The notes under the pieces are model-generated. The model ran no database searches. It was not told the origin of the DNA and saw nothing but the letters and a program-made list of their open reading frames with translations. The position numbers were made by a program, and so were the translations under genes. DNA of 64,000 bases from positions 1 to 64,000 of the forward strand of contig JBFMBP010000127.1 in assembly GCA_040755155.1 (NCBI GenBank). The letters run 5' to 3'. Below, piece by piece: positions 26,401 to 33,742 of the stretch (position 1 is its first letter; each line of letters begins with the position of its first letter). This DNA comes from Candidatus Omnitrophota bacterium (GTDB lineage Bacteria > Hinthialibacterota > Hinthialibacteria > Hinthialibacterales > Hinthialibacteraceae).

Positions 26401-26633
26401 CCTCCCAACTGAAGACCAGCGGGATTCATATACAACAACCGATCGTCCCGCGATATGAAAATCACGGAGGGAGAGGATTCCGTCAGCGCACGGAATTTGG
26501 TTTCGCTTGCCCTCAACGCTTCCTCGGCCCGCGAGCGATCCTTTTCCGCATGTTCGAGTTCCGCTAGGCGTCGGCGTAATAACGCGAGTTCCTCGATGAG
26601 TTGTTCTTTCGTCTTTTGCTCGTCATACATCAT
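23472..26633 (-). CDS. Multi-PAS hybrid histidine kinase with receiver domain
   Basis: A soluble sensor kinase of about 1053 residues. A short coiled coil (KTKEQLIEELALLRRRLAELEHAEK) leads into five PAS/PAC modules (about 40-680), each closing with a FDITDRK/GILQDITERK-type motif. The HisKA box GGIAHDFNNLLTAILG (His near 695) is followed by HATPase motifs (DHGIGIPADHL, GNGLGLATAYSIVKKHGG). The C-terminal REC domain (about 930-1050) has VMDDEDFV, phosphoacceptor DLTIPGG and SSGYS. The start at 26633 follows GGGAGGG. No transmembrane segment is visible, so the signal is cytoplasmic. PAS 1 and PAS 3 are near-duplicates. Confidence 0.92.
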   Translation of the reverse strand: MMYDEQKTKEQLIEELALLRRRLAELEHAEKDRSRAEEALRASETKFRALTESSPSVIFISRDDRLLYMNPAGLQLGGYSLEELLAMPVWSFVHPEMQELIKERALNRLKNINGLPSRYEVKVVTRDGRIKWFDYTPTIIEYEGKPALLGNAFDITDRKAAEEELRLKAMVLDQIQDRVTVTDLNGRITYVNEAECRSLKLPREELIGQSVESYGEDPTRGATQRQIIEMTRAKGEWRGEVVNYASDGSEIILDCRTRVLWDEEGRPIALYGISTDITERKTADEALRNSENLFRTLAETTASAIFIGRIDRLIYMNPACQKIWGYDWEEAQKVYPWGFVHPDMQEFVRAAATARLRKEGYPPSRYEMKILTKDGQVKWLDFTPSLIDYKGESAILGTAFDITDRKRIEKALEENERIYKDAIELAGAVPYYQNYLTNTYDYVGEGIQDLIGCSPQEFTPQAWMLLEKDIHLLGGLQNLSVEEAVRKARGEEGISWRADYCVKMRSGEEKWIANSAVQVRDDNGKVIGSFGILQDITERKRTEEALATEKERLKVTLHSIGDGVIATDSGGIIVLINTIAEKLTGWTESEALGRRLEEVFHIINEITRKRCENPADLVLKSGKIVDLANQTILIAKDGTERILADSGAPIRDRNSRIIGVVLVFRDVTEKRLMESELFNARKLESVGMLAGGIAHDFNNLLTAILGNISLAKSSINPQEKIYKRLSEAEKASLRAQRLTQQLLTFSKGGAPIKELASIADIASTTASFVLSGSNTRCEYDFADDLLPVFADKGQIGQVIHNMILNAEQAMPEGGTIHIRSENVRIGSAKGRDFPALSLGEYVKLTIEDHGIGIPADHLSKIFDPYFTTKQNGNGLGLATAYSIVKKHGGIIMVQSEPGKGTIFSVYLPAYAGTILSEDHERDSISSPTRTGKILVMDDEDFVKETAGNMLIHLGYSPEFSKNGQEAIFLYQQALEKGEPFDAVIMDLTIPGGMGGIETIKELLKVHPQVKAIVSSGYSSDPVMANYQDYGFAGVIGKPYKLDELDRAIQKAMA

Positions 26634-26874
26634 CGGACAGGAATCCCTCCCTGCAAACAACCTCTTCTTATGGGCATAATATTGTCAACTCGCGTACATC
26701 GAATCCTATTTTTCGATCGCCAATCGGATTTGACATCAACGCCATTGTCAAACGCAACAATAATAAAATTGGATGAAATTTGTTAAACAAAACTCGAAGC
26801 AAATTAGTTCCTTTTTAATATTATCTACTCCCCCAACGAATCCCCAAAACAGAACAAGAGTATTTTACCGGAAA

Positions 26875-27138
26875 TTACTGTTCTCCATAATCCGCATTCA
26901 TCGAATTATCAAATTTATTCCATTTTGCGTCTAGCGTTTCGAATGTTTTATCTCTTGGATCGTCTAAACTTACATTCTGATTTCCACTCGCATTCGCCGC
27001 TTCCTCCCTCCCTATATCGTTCTCGTTGAAATCTGGCTGGCAAAGAAGCGAGTATTCTATGCGATTGCCCCCAAAATAGTGGCGCCAGCAATTCCTTGCC
27101 GCCAATCTCCAGTTCCTGTATTCATAAGTTTTGGACAA
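26875..27138 (-). CDS. Doubtful small ORF in a 590-base intergenic region
   Basis: An 87-codon open frame with a TTG start and a weak upstream GGAAAGGA. The product is polar, without recognisable motif, signal peptide or repeats. It lies in the gap between the hybrid kinase and the heme-sensor kinase (26634-27224), which otherwise shows only AT-rich sequence. It could equally be chance. I list it because nothing else explains the gap. Confidence 0.2.
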   Translation of the reverse strand: MSKTYEYRNWRLAARNCWRHYFGGNRIEYSLLCQPDFNENDIGREEAANASGNQNVSLDDPRDKTFETLDAKWNKFDNSMNADYGEQ

Positions 27139-27224
27139 ACATCCTTTCCCTGAAGATTGGAAAAACCGTTCTATAACGATACACTTATCGGCTAACGGGA
27201 ATTTTCGACGAAAGAATCGAATTC

Positions 27225-28784
27225 ATGTTCTCTTCGCATTATCGAACGATACAGCAGTCCATCCGGTTGAAAATCTGGATCGCCATCCAAATCACTACGT
27301 TAGCGATACTCTGCTTATTTTTCTTTATTCATTTCGTCATCGAAGCGAAAACGACCAACGCCATCGTCGAACAACAAGGCCGTCTGCAAGCGTTAGGAAT
27401 TATCAATGATTCGTTCCATCAAATGGAGAATCTCAAAGAAAACGAGTCAGCCCATTTCATCCAACCCAATAACCTGCCGCAAGAAGTCTTGTCGCTCGAT
27501 ATTGCGGATAACAATCATATCATCCGATTTTCCAACCTGCCCGATAGGCTTGGCGCCGAAGTAATGATCCAGCAAAAACAAGAAGAACCGAAATATCGAA
27601 ATCCGAGGGAAAACGACGCTTGGCGTACGCGAGTGGAAAAAGGAGAGTTGATTCTTACCACTTCCTTGAAAAATGAAAATCGCTGCCAACGCTGCCATAC
27701 CGCCGATCCGGCTATTTTAGGCTACGCCGAAGTCCGTCTTACCATACGCGATATCAACCAGGTATTTTGGAATGCCCAATGGTATCACATGGGAGCGACG
27801 GTTAGTCTCTTTTTCGGTTTTTCCGTGATCATTCTCTATATGACCCGCCGCCTCTTTCTCCGCCGCATCGGCGTCTTGGCTTCCGCCATGCGGAAGATAT
27901 CCCAAGGAGATTTCAAAACGGAACTTCACGACGGCGCCTTGGACGAGATCGGCGAACTGAGCCGGTCTTTCAATACGATGGTGGAGGAAATCTCCGCCGC
28001 CCGCAAAAAGGAAGAAGAACAACACCGCCAGGAAATTCACCAGTTCGACCGCCTGGCCGCCATCGGCGAATTGGCCGGAGGATTGGCTCACGAAATCCGC
28101 AATCCCATCGCGGGCATCCGGGCCGCCATCCAAACGCTATCCCGCAACATTCCTTCTTCCGATCCTACCGCCCTGGTTTATCAGGAAATCCGTACTAACG
28201 CCGACCGCCTCGACGCTTTAGTCCGCAGCCTGCTTTCCTATGTGCGCAAAGAAAAACCCCAATTGGCGCCAACGCAGATCAACGGCGTCATCGAACAATC
28301 GCTTACGATCTTCCGAAACCAATGCAGCCGGGATATAACGATTCGCGAAAATCTGGCTTCCGATTTGCCCCCGATTCCCGGCGACGCCAAACTCCTGCAA
28401 CAGGTCCTGCTCAACATCTTCATCAACGCGCTGCAAGCGAAAGAGAACGGTCTCGAACTGACCGTGGAATCGAAATTGATCGATCGCAAAGCCGCCGTAC
28501 ACGAAGCGGCGAATATCGTTCAAGACAGGCCATTCCGTTGCCAGAACCAAGTCATTCAAATCCGCATCCGCGACAATGGTCCCGGAATTCCCGAACAGGA
28601 TATTCTACGGATATTCCAACCCTTCGTCAGCACGAAAAAACAAGGAACGGGGCTTGGTCTTTCCATCTCGACGCGAATCGTGAGGGAACATAACGGATGC
28701 CTGTTCGCCCTGAACAACGAGGGTATAGGATCGACGTTCGTTGTTTGCCTGCCCGTCAAGTCCGATCTCGATCCCATCTCCTGA
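27225..28784 (+). CDS. Membrane sensor histidine kinase with periplasmic c-type heme motif
   Basis: A 519-residue inner-membrane kinase. TM1 (about 13-40) and TM2 (about 186-212) flank a periplasmic domain of about 145 residues, which contains one CxxCH motif (CQRCH, about 153-157), so it should bind heme c covalently. HAMP (about 210-262), HisKA with GGLAHEIRNPIAG (His near 288) and HATPase (DNGPGIPEQDIL, GTGLGLSISTRIVREH) follow. Heme-c sensor kinases are known to sense redox or ligand state. The next gene is an NtrC-type activator on the same strand, its probable partner, and the decaheme cytochrome gene lies beyond that. Confidence 0.9.
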   Translation: MFSSHYRTIQQSIRLKIWIAIQITTLAILCLFFFIHFVIEAKTTNAIVEQQGRLQALGIINDSFHQMENLKENESAHFIQPNNLPQEVLSLDIADNNHIIRFSNLPDRLGAEVMIQQKQEEPKYRNPRENDAWRTRVEKGELILTTSLKNENRCQRCHTADPAILGYAEVRLTIRDINQVFWNAQWYHMGATVSLFFGFSVIILYMTRRLFLRRIGVLASAMRKISQGDFKTELHDGALDEIGELSRSFNTMVEEISAARKKEEEQHRQEIHQFDRLAAIGELAGGLAHEIRNPIAGIRAAIQTLSRNIPSSDPTALVYQEIRTNADRLDALVRSLLSYVRKEKPQLAPTQINGVIEQSLTIFRNQCSRDITIRENLASDLPPIPGDAKLLQQVLLNIFINALQAKENGLELTVESKLIDRKAAVHEAANIVQDRPFRCQNQVIQIRIRDNGPGIPEQDILRIFQPFVSTKKQGTGLGLSISTRIVREHNGCLFALNNEGIGSTFVVCLPVKSDLDPIS

Positions 28785-28925
28785 AACGCTCAAGTTTTCA
28801 AAATGTCGATTCCCATTTCTTTTCATCGTCGAATTTCATCGATATAGTTAAAGATAGAAAGTAAAGCGAAAACAAAGCGATTTTCGGCCTGGTAATTGCG
28901 AAACCAACCATCGACTCCACACACT

Positions 28926-30365
28926 ATGATCGATGGACTCGCACTCATGGCCGACGAATCGCTTTCCAATGGATATCTAATGAGCAATCATGCAGGCGCC
29001 AATATTATGGTCGTCGATGACGAACAATTGGTGCGGTGGTCGCTGGAAAACGATTTGCAGCGGGCCGGTTTTTCCGTAACCACCGCCTCCTCGGGCGAAG
29101 AAGCCATTGAAGCTGTTCGCCGCAACGAACCCGATCTCATTCTCCTGGACATTCGAATGCCGGGTATGGATGGCATTCAGGTGCTCCATGAATTGCGCCG
29201 CTTAAACAGCAACAGCATGGTCGTCATGCTTTCCGCCCTGGCGGATGTCGAAAACGCCGTAACAGCAGTACGCGCGGGCGCTTACGACTACATCCCTAAA
29301 CCGTTCGATCTGGACGACGTTATTCTACGCATCGATAAGGCCCTCGATCATCAAGTACTGGAAAAGGAAGTGCGGCGGTACCGCAGCCAGCAAACCGACC
29401 GCGAAGGCCTGCAGAATATCGTCGCCGTGAGCGAACCAATGCGCCGGATCGTGGATTTCATCGCCCGCGTCGCCCAACAAGGAAGCAGTACGGTTCTCAT
29501 CCGGGGGGAAACGGGAGTGGGCAAGGATGTTCTCGCCCGCGCCGTCCACGCATTAAGTCCTCGCGCTTCCAAACCGTTCGTGGAGATCAATTGTCCCTCC
29601 TTTCCGCCCCATCTCCTGGAAAACGAACTCTTTGGACACGAACGAGGCGCCTTTACCGACGCTCGCTCCCAAAAGGAAGGATTGTTGGAAATCGCCCATC
29701 AAGGCGCGGCTTTCTTGAACGAAATCGGCGACGTCGATCTGACGGTGCAAGCGAAATTATTGCAATTTTTGGAAAAGAAAGTATTTCGCCGCATTGGTTC
29801 GACGAAGGAACGATCCATTGACGTACGCATTATTGCGGCGACGAATCACAATTTGGAGAAAGCCGTAGAAGAAGGCCGCTTCCGCCGCGATCTCTATTAT
29901 CGCCTGAACGTTATCTCCATCGCCGTTCCTCCCTTGCGCGAGCGCGTGGAGGATATTCCCGCACTCATCGAACATTTCTTGGAACAATTCCGTTCGGAAT
30001 TTTCCAAACCCAATTTGGACATCGACGGCGAAGCTATCGCCGCTTTGATGCGTTATTCCTGGCCGGGCAATGTACGAGAACTGCGCAACTGCCTGGAACG
30101 CGCCGTCCTCTTAGGCGGGGACGAGCCGATTTCTCTGGCTTCTCTCTCTTCTGAAATCGAACGGCACAGCCAAAGCGACCTCTCCTGCTCGCTCGAATCG
30201 GGCGAATCGGCGTCGCCGTTGATCGAACAGGAGAAACGGTTGATTCTCGAAGCTTTAGAACAAGCGGAATGGAATCAAAGCCAGGCGGCGCGCATTCTCC
30301 GCATCTCCCGCGATACGCTGCGCTACCGCATGAAGAAATACGCCATCGCTCCTCCCTCGGAATAA
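28926..30365 (+). CDS. NtrC-family sigma-54-dependent response regulator
   Basis: About 480 residues. The receiver domain has VVDDEQLVRWSLEND, phosphoacceptor in LILLDIRMPGMDG and PKPFDLDD. The AAA+ domain has Walker A GETGVGKD, the sigma-54-contact loop GAFTDA, Walker B-like GAAFLNEIGD and the arginine region FRRDLYYRLNVI. The C-terminal Fis-type helix-turn-helix is WNQSQAARILRISRDTLRYRMKKY. All parts needed to activate sigma-54 promoters are present. The start is uncertain: TTG 28896 and ATGs at 28926, 28947 and 28980 are possible, none with a clear ribosome-binding site. It follows the heme-sensor kinase by about 140 bases. Confidence 0.92.
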   Translation: MIDGLALMADESLSNGYLMSNHAGANIMVVDDEQLVRWSLENDLQRAGFSVTTASSGEEAIEAVRRNEPDLILLDIRMPGMDGIQVLHELRRLNSNSMVVMLSALADVENAVTAVRAGAYDYIPKPFDLDDVILRIDKALDHQVLEKEVRRYRSQQTDREGLQNIVAVSEPMRRIVDFIARVAQQGSSTVLIRGETGVGKDVLARAVHALSPRASKPFVEINCPSFPPHLLENELFGHERGAFTDARSQKEGLLEIAHQGAAFLNEIGDVDLTVQAKLLQFLEKKVFRRIGSTKERSIDVRIIAATNHNLEKAVEEGRFRRDLYYRLNVISIAVPPLRERVEDIPALIEHFLEQFRSEFSKPNLDIDGEAIAALMRYSWPGNVRELRNCLERAVLLGGDEPISLASLSSEIERHSQSDLSCSLESGESASPLIEQEKRLILEALEQAEWNQSQAARILRISRDTLRYRMKKYAIAPPSE

Positions 30366-30454
30366 TCCTAAGGAAAAATGACGAATGATGGGTCAAACGG
30401 CGCGCCCCATCTTACGCTTTTTTTTTCATCATTCATCATTCATCACTCATCATT

Positions 30455-30490
30455 AAAAAAAAGGGCGGACGCCTTGTCAGACGTCCGCGC
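30455..30490 (-). terminator. Intrinsic terminator of the decaheme cytochrome gene
   Basis: On the minus strand GCGGACG and CGTCCGC form a stem around TCTGACAAGG, followed by CC and eight T. It lies about 40 bases after the stop codon at 30531. The adjacent 30423-30452 holds CATCATTCATCATT-type short repeats. Confidence 0.85.
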
Positions 30491-30530
30491 GAATGGCTTG
30501 ACTCGGAAATTCATTCCGAGAAAGGGGGGA

Positions 30531-32561
30531 TTAATGAATCATCCAGCTTTTCACAAACGTGTTAGCTGGAGCGATTGCCTCGATAACATTCAGGAATTCG
30601 CTTTGCGCGTGTTTCACGGCGATGTCTTCAGCCTGTCCGGCGCCGTGGCAAGCAAAGCAGGTTTCTGTACCCGTAGAAGCGAACATTTGCGCATGTTCGG
30701 CGGGTTCCGCCCCGTCATGGCACGAAAGGCACGCGGCGGCGTTAGGAGCGATTTTAATCTGTACGCCTTCCTTATTTACGAAATCGATGGGAGCGGCGTC
30801 GCTGGAAAGCGGCAGAGAAGGAACGCCGTTCTTATGGCAAAGGTTGCAATCCTGTCTCTTGCCGGGGAAGAGGAAGCCATTGTAATTGTGAGTACTAATC
30901 GAAAATGGTTGTTCCAATTCTTCGCCGGTATGAATTTTGTGAATCATATAACCAAAGCTAATGGACTCGCCGCTGCCCTGACTCCGCGCGACATCGTTGT
31001 TTTTCGTATTATGGCACGTTACGCAGAAGTCCGTTTGCTTTCTTTGAGAACCGTGGAAAGCCAGTTTATTGTGGCACACATTGCACTTGTTGATATCGAC
31101 GATTTCCCGGCGGGGAGTGATGGCCTCGTTCGTTACCGAAACGAGTTTCATCGTATTGTCCGCCCCTTCCGTAACGGTGATATCCGTTTGACCTTCGGGT
31201 TTATCCACTAAGGTAACGTTCCGCCGAGCTTCCATCGTGAAGGAATAGGTTCCTTTTGCGTCGTCTGGGACTTTGCCGACGAATTGGTAAGTGTAAACGC
31301 CGCCGCCTATCACAACCGACTTCGTGGTATCCGCCACTTCTCTGAGGTAGAACAGATACTCTTTCACGGGACCGGCAAGCGTAATATTGACGGAGCGCAT
31401 TTTAGCTAAATCAATAGCCGTTCCATCATTTTCCTTCAGCGAGAAACGAATATTTGGCGCTTGGCCAGGCGCAGCATTGGTAATTTCGAGAATCTCGGCA
31501 TTGACGCCTTTCAGACTCTTAGACTTCGCGGGAACCGTATGCGATCCGGAAACCGACCGGTCGAACTCTTGGCCGTCGGCGGGATGGCATACCGCGCACA
31601 TGGAATCGTCCGCTTGCGGAATGCCGGAAGAATGCCCTTCGCCGGTTTGGAAATTGACGTCGTCATGGCAGGAGCCGCAGACCGCTCGGCTGGGCGCCTT
31701 CTTGAAAATATCGCCTTGTTCACCATCATGGCAAGTGGCGCAGTTGCGGTTATCCTGGGGAAATTCCACATGGGAATAATCGGCGACGCTTTGCCGATAA
31801 CCAATGATTTGATACGGCTTCCCCGCCTTGACGCTGGGAAGATCGGCGCCCATGTGGATTTTATGGATCATGACGGACATGTCGACGGTATTGCCCGTAT
31901 CTGGGTCCGTCGTCTGCGTGCTATGGCAAAGAATGCAAAGCCCCACTTCGCGCCGTCCGCCGCCATGCAAGCCAAGACCGTCATGGCATTTATTGCAACC
32001 TTCCGTCGTAACAACCTTGCGCAAGGTTACGACTTCGCCGCCGTTGGGTACGAAATGATAGAGGGGATTGGCGATATGGCGCGGACCTTCATTATTGGGG
32101 CGAACGCGTTCGATTTGCGCGGAAACCGTATGGGTTTTCGTTTGATCGTAATCGGCGGGAAGAACGGTTTTAAACGTATAAACGTATTTTCCAGCTGATA
32201 CTTCAACCGTGGTTCCGCCGGAATCATAAGTCGCTTGTTCCGCCGTAGCGCCGACAAAAGGCGATGGATCGGTCGCTTTCGCAATCGTTTTCGAATAGCT
32301 CCAATAGCGAGCGCTGCCTTTCGCCGCATCGAGCAAGTCCAACCGGGCGAGAATAAAACGAGGCGCGGAAATATCCGTCAACGCCAAAGGCGCTCCCGCG
32401 TTATCTTGCAGCGTAAATGCGACCTGGGGTTTAAGATCGGCTCCGATCGTTACTTTTTCAATCTTGATCTGAAGACCTTCAGCTCCCCAGCCGCTCAAGG
32501 CGCAGCAAAAAAAGGAAAGCGCCAATACGGACATCATAGTTTTTCTTCTGCTTTGCATCAT
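30531..32561 (-). CDS. OmcA/MtrC-family decaheme c-type cytochrome
   Basis: A 676-residue exported multiheme protein. Ten CxxCH motifs are present between about residues 188 and 637: CNKCH, CILCH, CATCH, CGSCH, CAVCH, CNVCH, CVTCH, CNLCH, CLSCH and CFACH. They fall in two groups of five, separated by a beta-sandwich-like domain, and another such domain precedes the first group. This is the domain plan of outer-surface OmcA/MtrC cytochromes that pass electrons to external acceptors. The signal peptide ends GWGA; a CC pair (LSFFCCALSG) is not a good lipobox. No porin (MtrB) or MtrA gene is adjacent. AGGAGAAG precedes the ATG, and a sigma-54 promoter lies upstream. Confidence 0.93.
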   Translation of the reverse strand: MMQSRRKTMMSVLALSFFCCALSGWGAEGLQIKIEKVTIGADLKPQVAFTLQDNAGAPLALTDISAPRFILARLDLLDAAKGSARYWSYSKTIAKATDPSPFVGATAEQATYDSGGTTVEVSAGKYVYTFKTVLPADYDQTKTHTVSAQIERVRPNNEGPRHIANPLYHFVPNGGEVVTLRKVVTTEGCNKCHDGLGLHGGGRREVGLCILCHSTQTTDPDTGNTVDMSVMIHKIHMGADLPSVKAGKPYQIIGYRQSVADYSHVEFPQDNRNCATCHDGEQGDIFKKAPSRAVCGSCHDDVNFQTGEGHSSGIPQADDSMCAVCHPADGQEFDRSVSGSHTVPAKSKSLKGVNAEILEITNAAPGQAPNIRFSLKENDGTAIDLAKMRSVNITLAGPVKEYLFYLREVADTTKSVVIGGGVYTYQFVGKVPDDAKGTYSFTMEARRNVTLVDKPEGQTDITVTEGADNTMKLVSVTNEAITPRREIVDINKCNVCHNKLAFHGSQRKQTDFCVTCHNTKNNDVARSQGSGESISFGYMIHKIHTGEELEQPFSISTHNYNGFLFPGKRQDCNLCHKNGVPSLPLSSDAAPIDFVNKEGVQIKIAPNAAACLSCHDGAEPAEHAQMFASTGTETCFACHGAGQAEDIAVKHAQSEFLNVIEAIAPANTFVKSWMIH

Positions 32562-32609
32562 GTTGACTTCTCCTCATTACATGAAATCGCGAAAATCAAG
32601 GATTTGGGA

Positions 32610-32625
32610 AGCAAAGACTGTACCT
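32610..32625 (-). promoter_or_regulatory. Sigma-54 (-24/-12) promoter for the decaheme cytochrome gene
   Basis: On the minus strand AGGTACAGTCTTTGCT matches the consensus TGGCACGNNNNTTGCW at the invariant GG and GC with exactly ten bases between them, plus AC, TT and the final W. Transcription would start about 12 bases downstream, leaving a leader of about 38 bases with the ribosome-binding site. The adjacent gene pair encodes a sigma-54 activator, which strengthens the call. Confidence 0.75.
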
Positions 32626-32783
32626 TAGTTTTTCAATTCGGCCATCAATCAGCTTTCTGGATATTATAGAGGCATAAAAAAGGATAACATCCTGAATTAA
32701 AAGGCGATAGGCAAAGTTGAATTTTTTCTGGAAAATTACCCAAACTACGAAACAGTAAAATTATCGCCGCCGCCGATGCCAAG

Positions 32784-32920
32784 GTGGGTTGTATAACCCA
32801 CATTCATCCGAAGGATTGGGTGAAATAACCCAATCGAGAGAAAAAGAATAAAAACAACTTATTAAATCATATACGCGCTTAGGAGCGCGGGCATCCCGCC
32901 TGCGTTATTATTCGCCCGGA
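32784..32920. repeat. Two small hairpins and a GGAGCGCGGGCATCC repeat
   Basis: GTGGGTT/AACCCAC (32784-32801) and ATTGGGT/AACCCAAT (32815-32834) are adjacent small hairpins. GGAGCGCGGGCATCCCGCCTGCG (about 32881-32905) recurs inside the element at 55195-55526. Beyond the promoter, 32626-33040 shows no gene. Confidence 0.55.
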
Positions 32921-33040
32921 TTCACAGACGCGATACATATTATTAATGGATTTGGAATAGAGATTGGATTATGACGCCGCGAGTGGAAAAATCGATTTTG
33001 ATTCTGCCGCTTTTGGAAGAGGATGCGCTCGAAACGAAGA

Positions 33041-33499
33041 CTATCGCTTTATATACATGCCAATTTTAGGTTTTTTAGGAGAATCGGAAGATAAGGAGGG
33101 TTTTCCGGCTCCCTTGATTTCGCTCATTCCCATACAATTGGAACATTTAGTCCGTCCGGCGAGAATAAGTACGCCGCAAGACGAGCAGTAGCCGATTCCG
33201 GAAACATTCTTGAAATCGATCATCTTCAAGTTGATCCAGCGCAGAACGCGCAGCGTCAGTTCCCGTATTACGCCCTCATAATCGTAATTGTCGATGTTAT
33301 CGTCTCTTTCTCTTAAAAAATTCGCCAAATCTTCATAGAGATATTCCGTGATATCATCGATTCCGCATTGCCGGTCCTTAAAATTGCGCAAGTTCCCTTT
33401 GCAACTAATCAGGAGGGCGGCGTCTTCTTCCTTGCAACAGATATCGCCGGTTTGCTTCCCCATCGGCCCTCCGCATATGACGCATACTCTTTCAGCCAT
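33041..33499 (-). CDS. Zinc-ribbon protein of unknown function
   Basis: A 152-residue cytoplasmic protein with cysteine pairs at both ends: CVICGGPMG...CC near the N-terminus and CSSCGVLILAGRTKCSNC at about 105-122, a typical rubredoxin-like zinc ribbon. The middle 75 residues are predicted helical and acidic. The plan (zinc finger, helices, zinc ribbon) recalls flagellar-operon YvyF-like proteins, but there are no flagellar genes here and I do not claim it. It is a solo gene, divergent from the next. Confidence 0.6.
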   Translation of the reverse strand: MAERVCVICGGPMGKQTGDICCKEEDAALLISCKGNLRNFKDRQCGIDDITEYLYEDLANFLRERDDNIDNYDYEGVIRELTLRVLRWINLKMIDFKNVSGIGYCSSCGVLILAGRTKCSNCMGMSEIKGAGKPSLSSDSPKKPKIGMYIKR

Positions 33500-33742
33500 C
33501 TTTTCTCTCCTTGATCGGTCTCGCCACGCCGAGCAAGCGCGTTTCTTAGGGTATTATAATGCCAAACTAAAATATTTCCTACTCAAATTTGACATTAACT
33601 AAATATTGTGTTCCAAGATAGATAATATTGTCAATAGGATTTCTTGCAATCTTCGATCTTTTCCATAAAGACAAGACGTGCGCGTAACAATTCGGGACCA
33701 TGAGCGTTGTAATAAAAAAGGCACTAAAGGAGGAATCCGATC

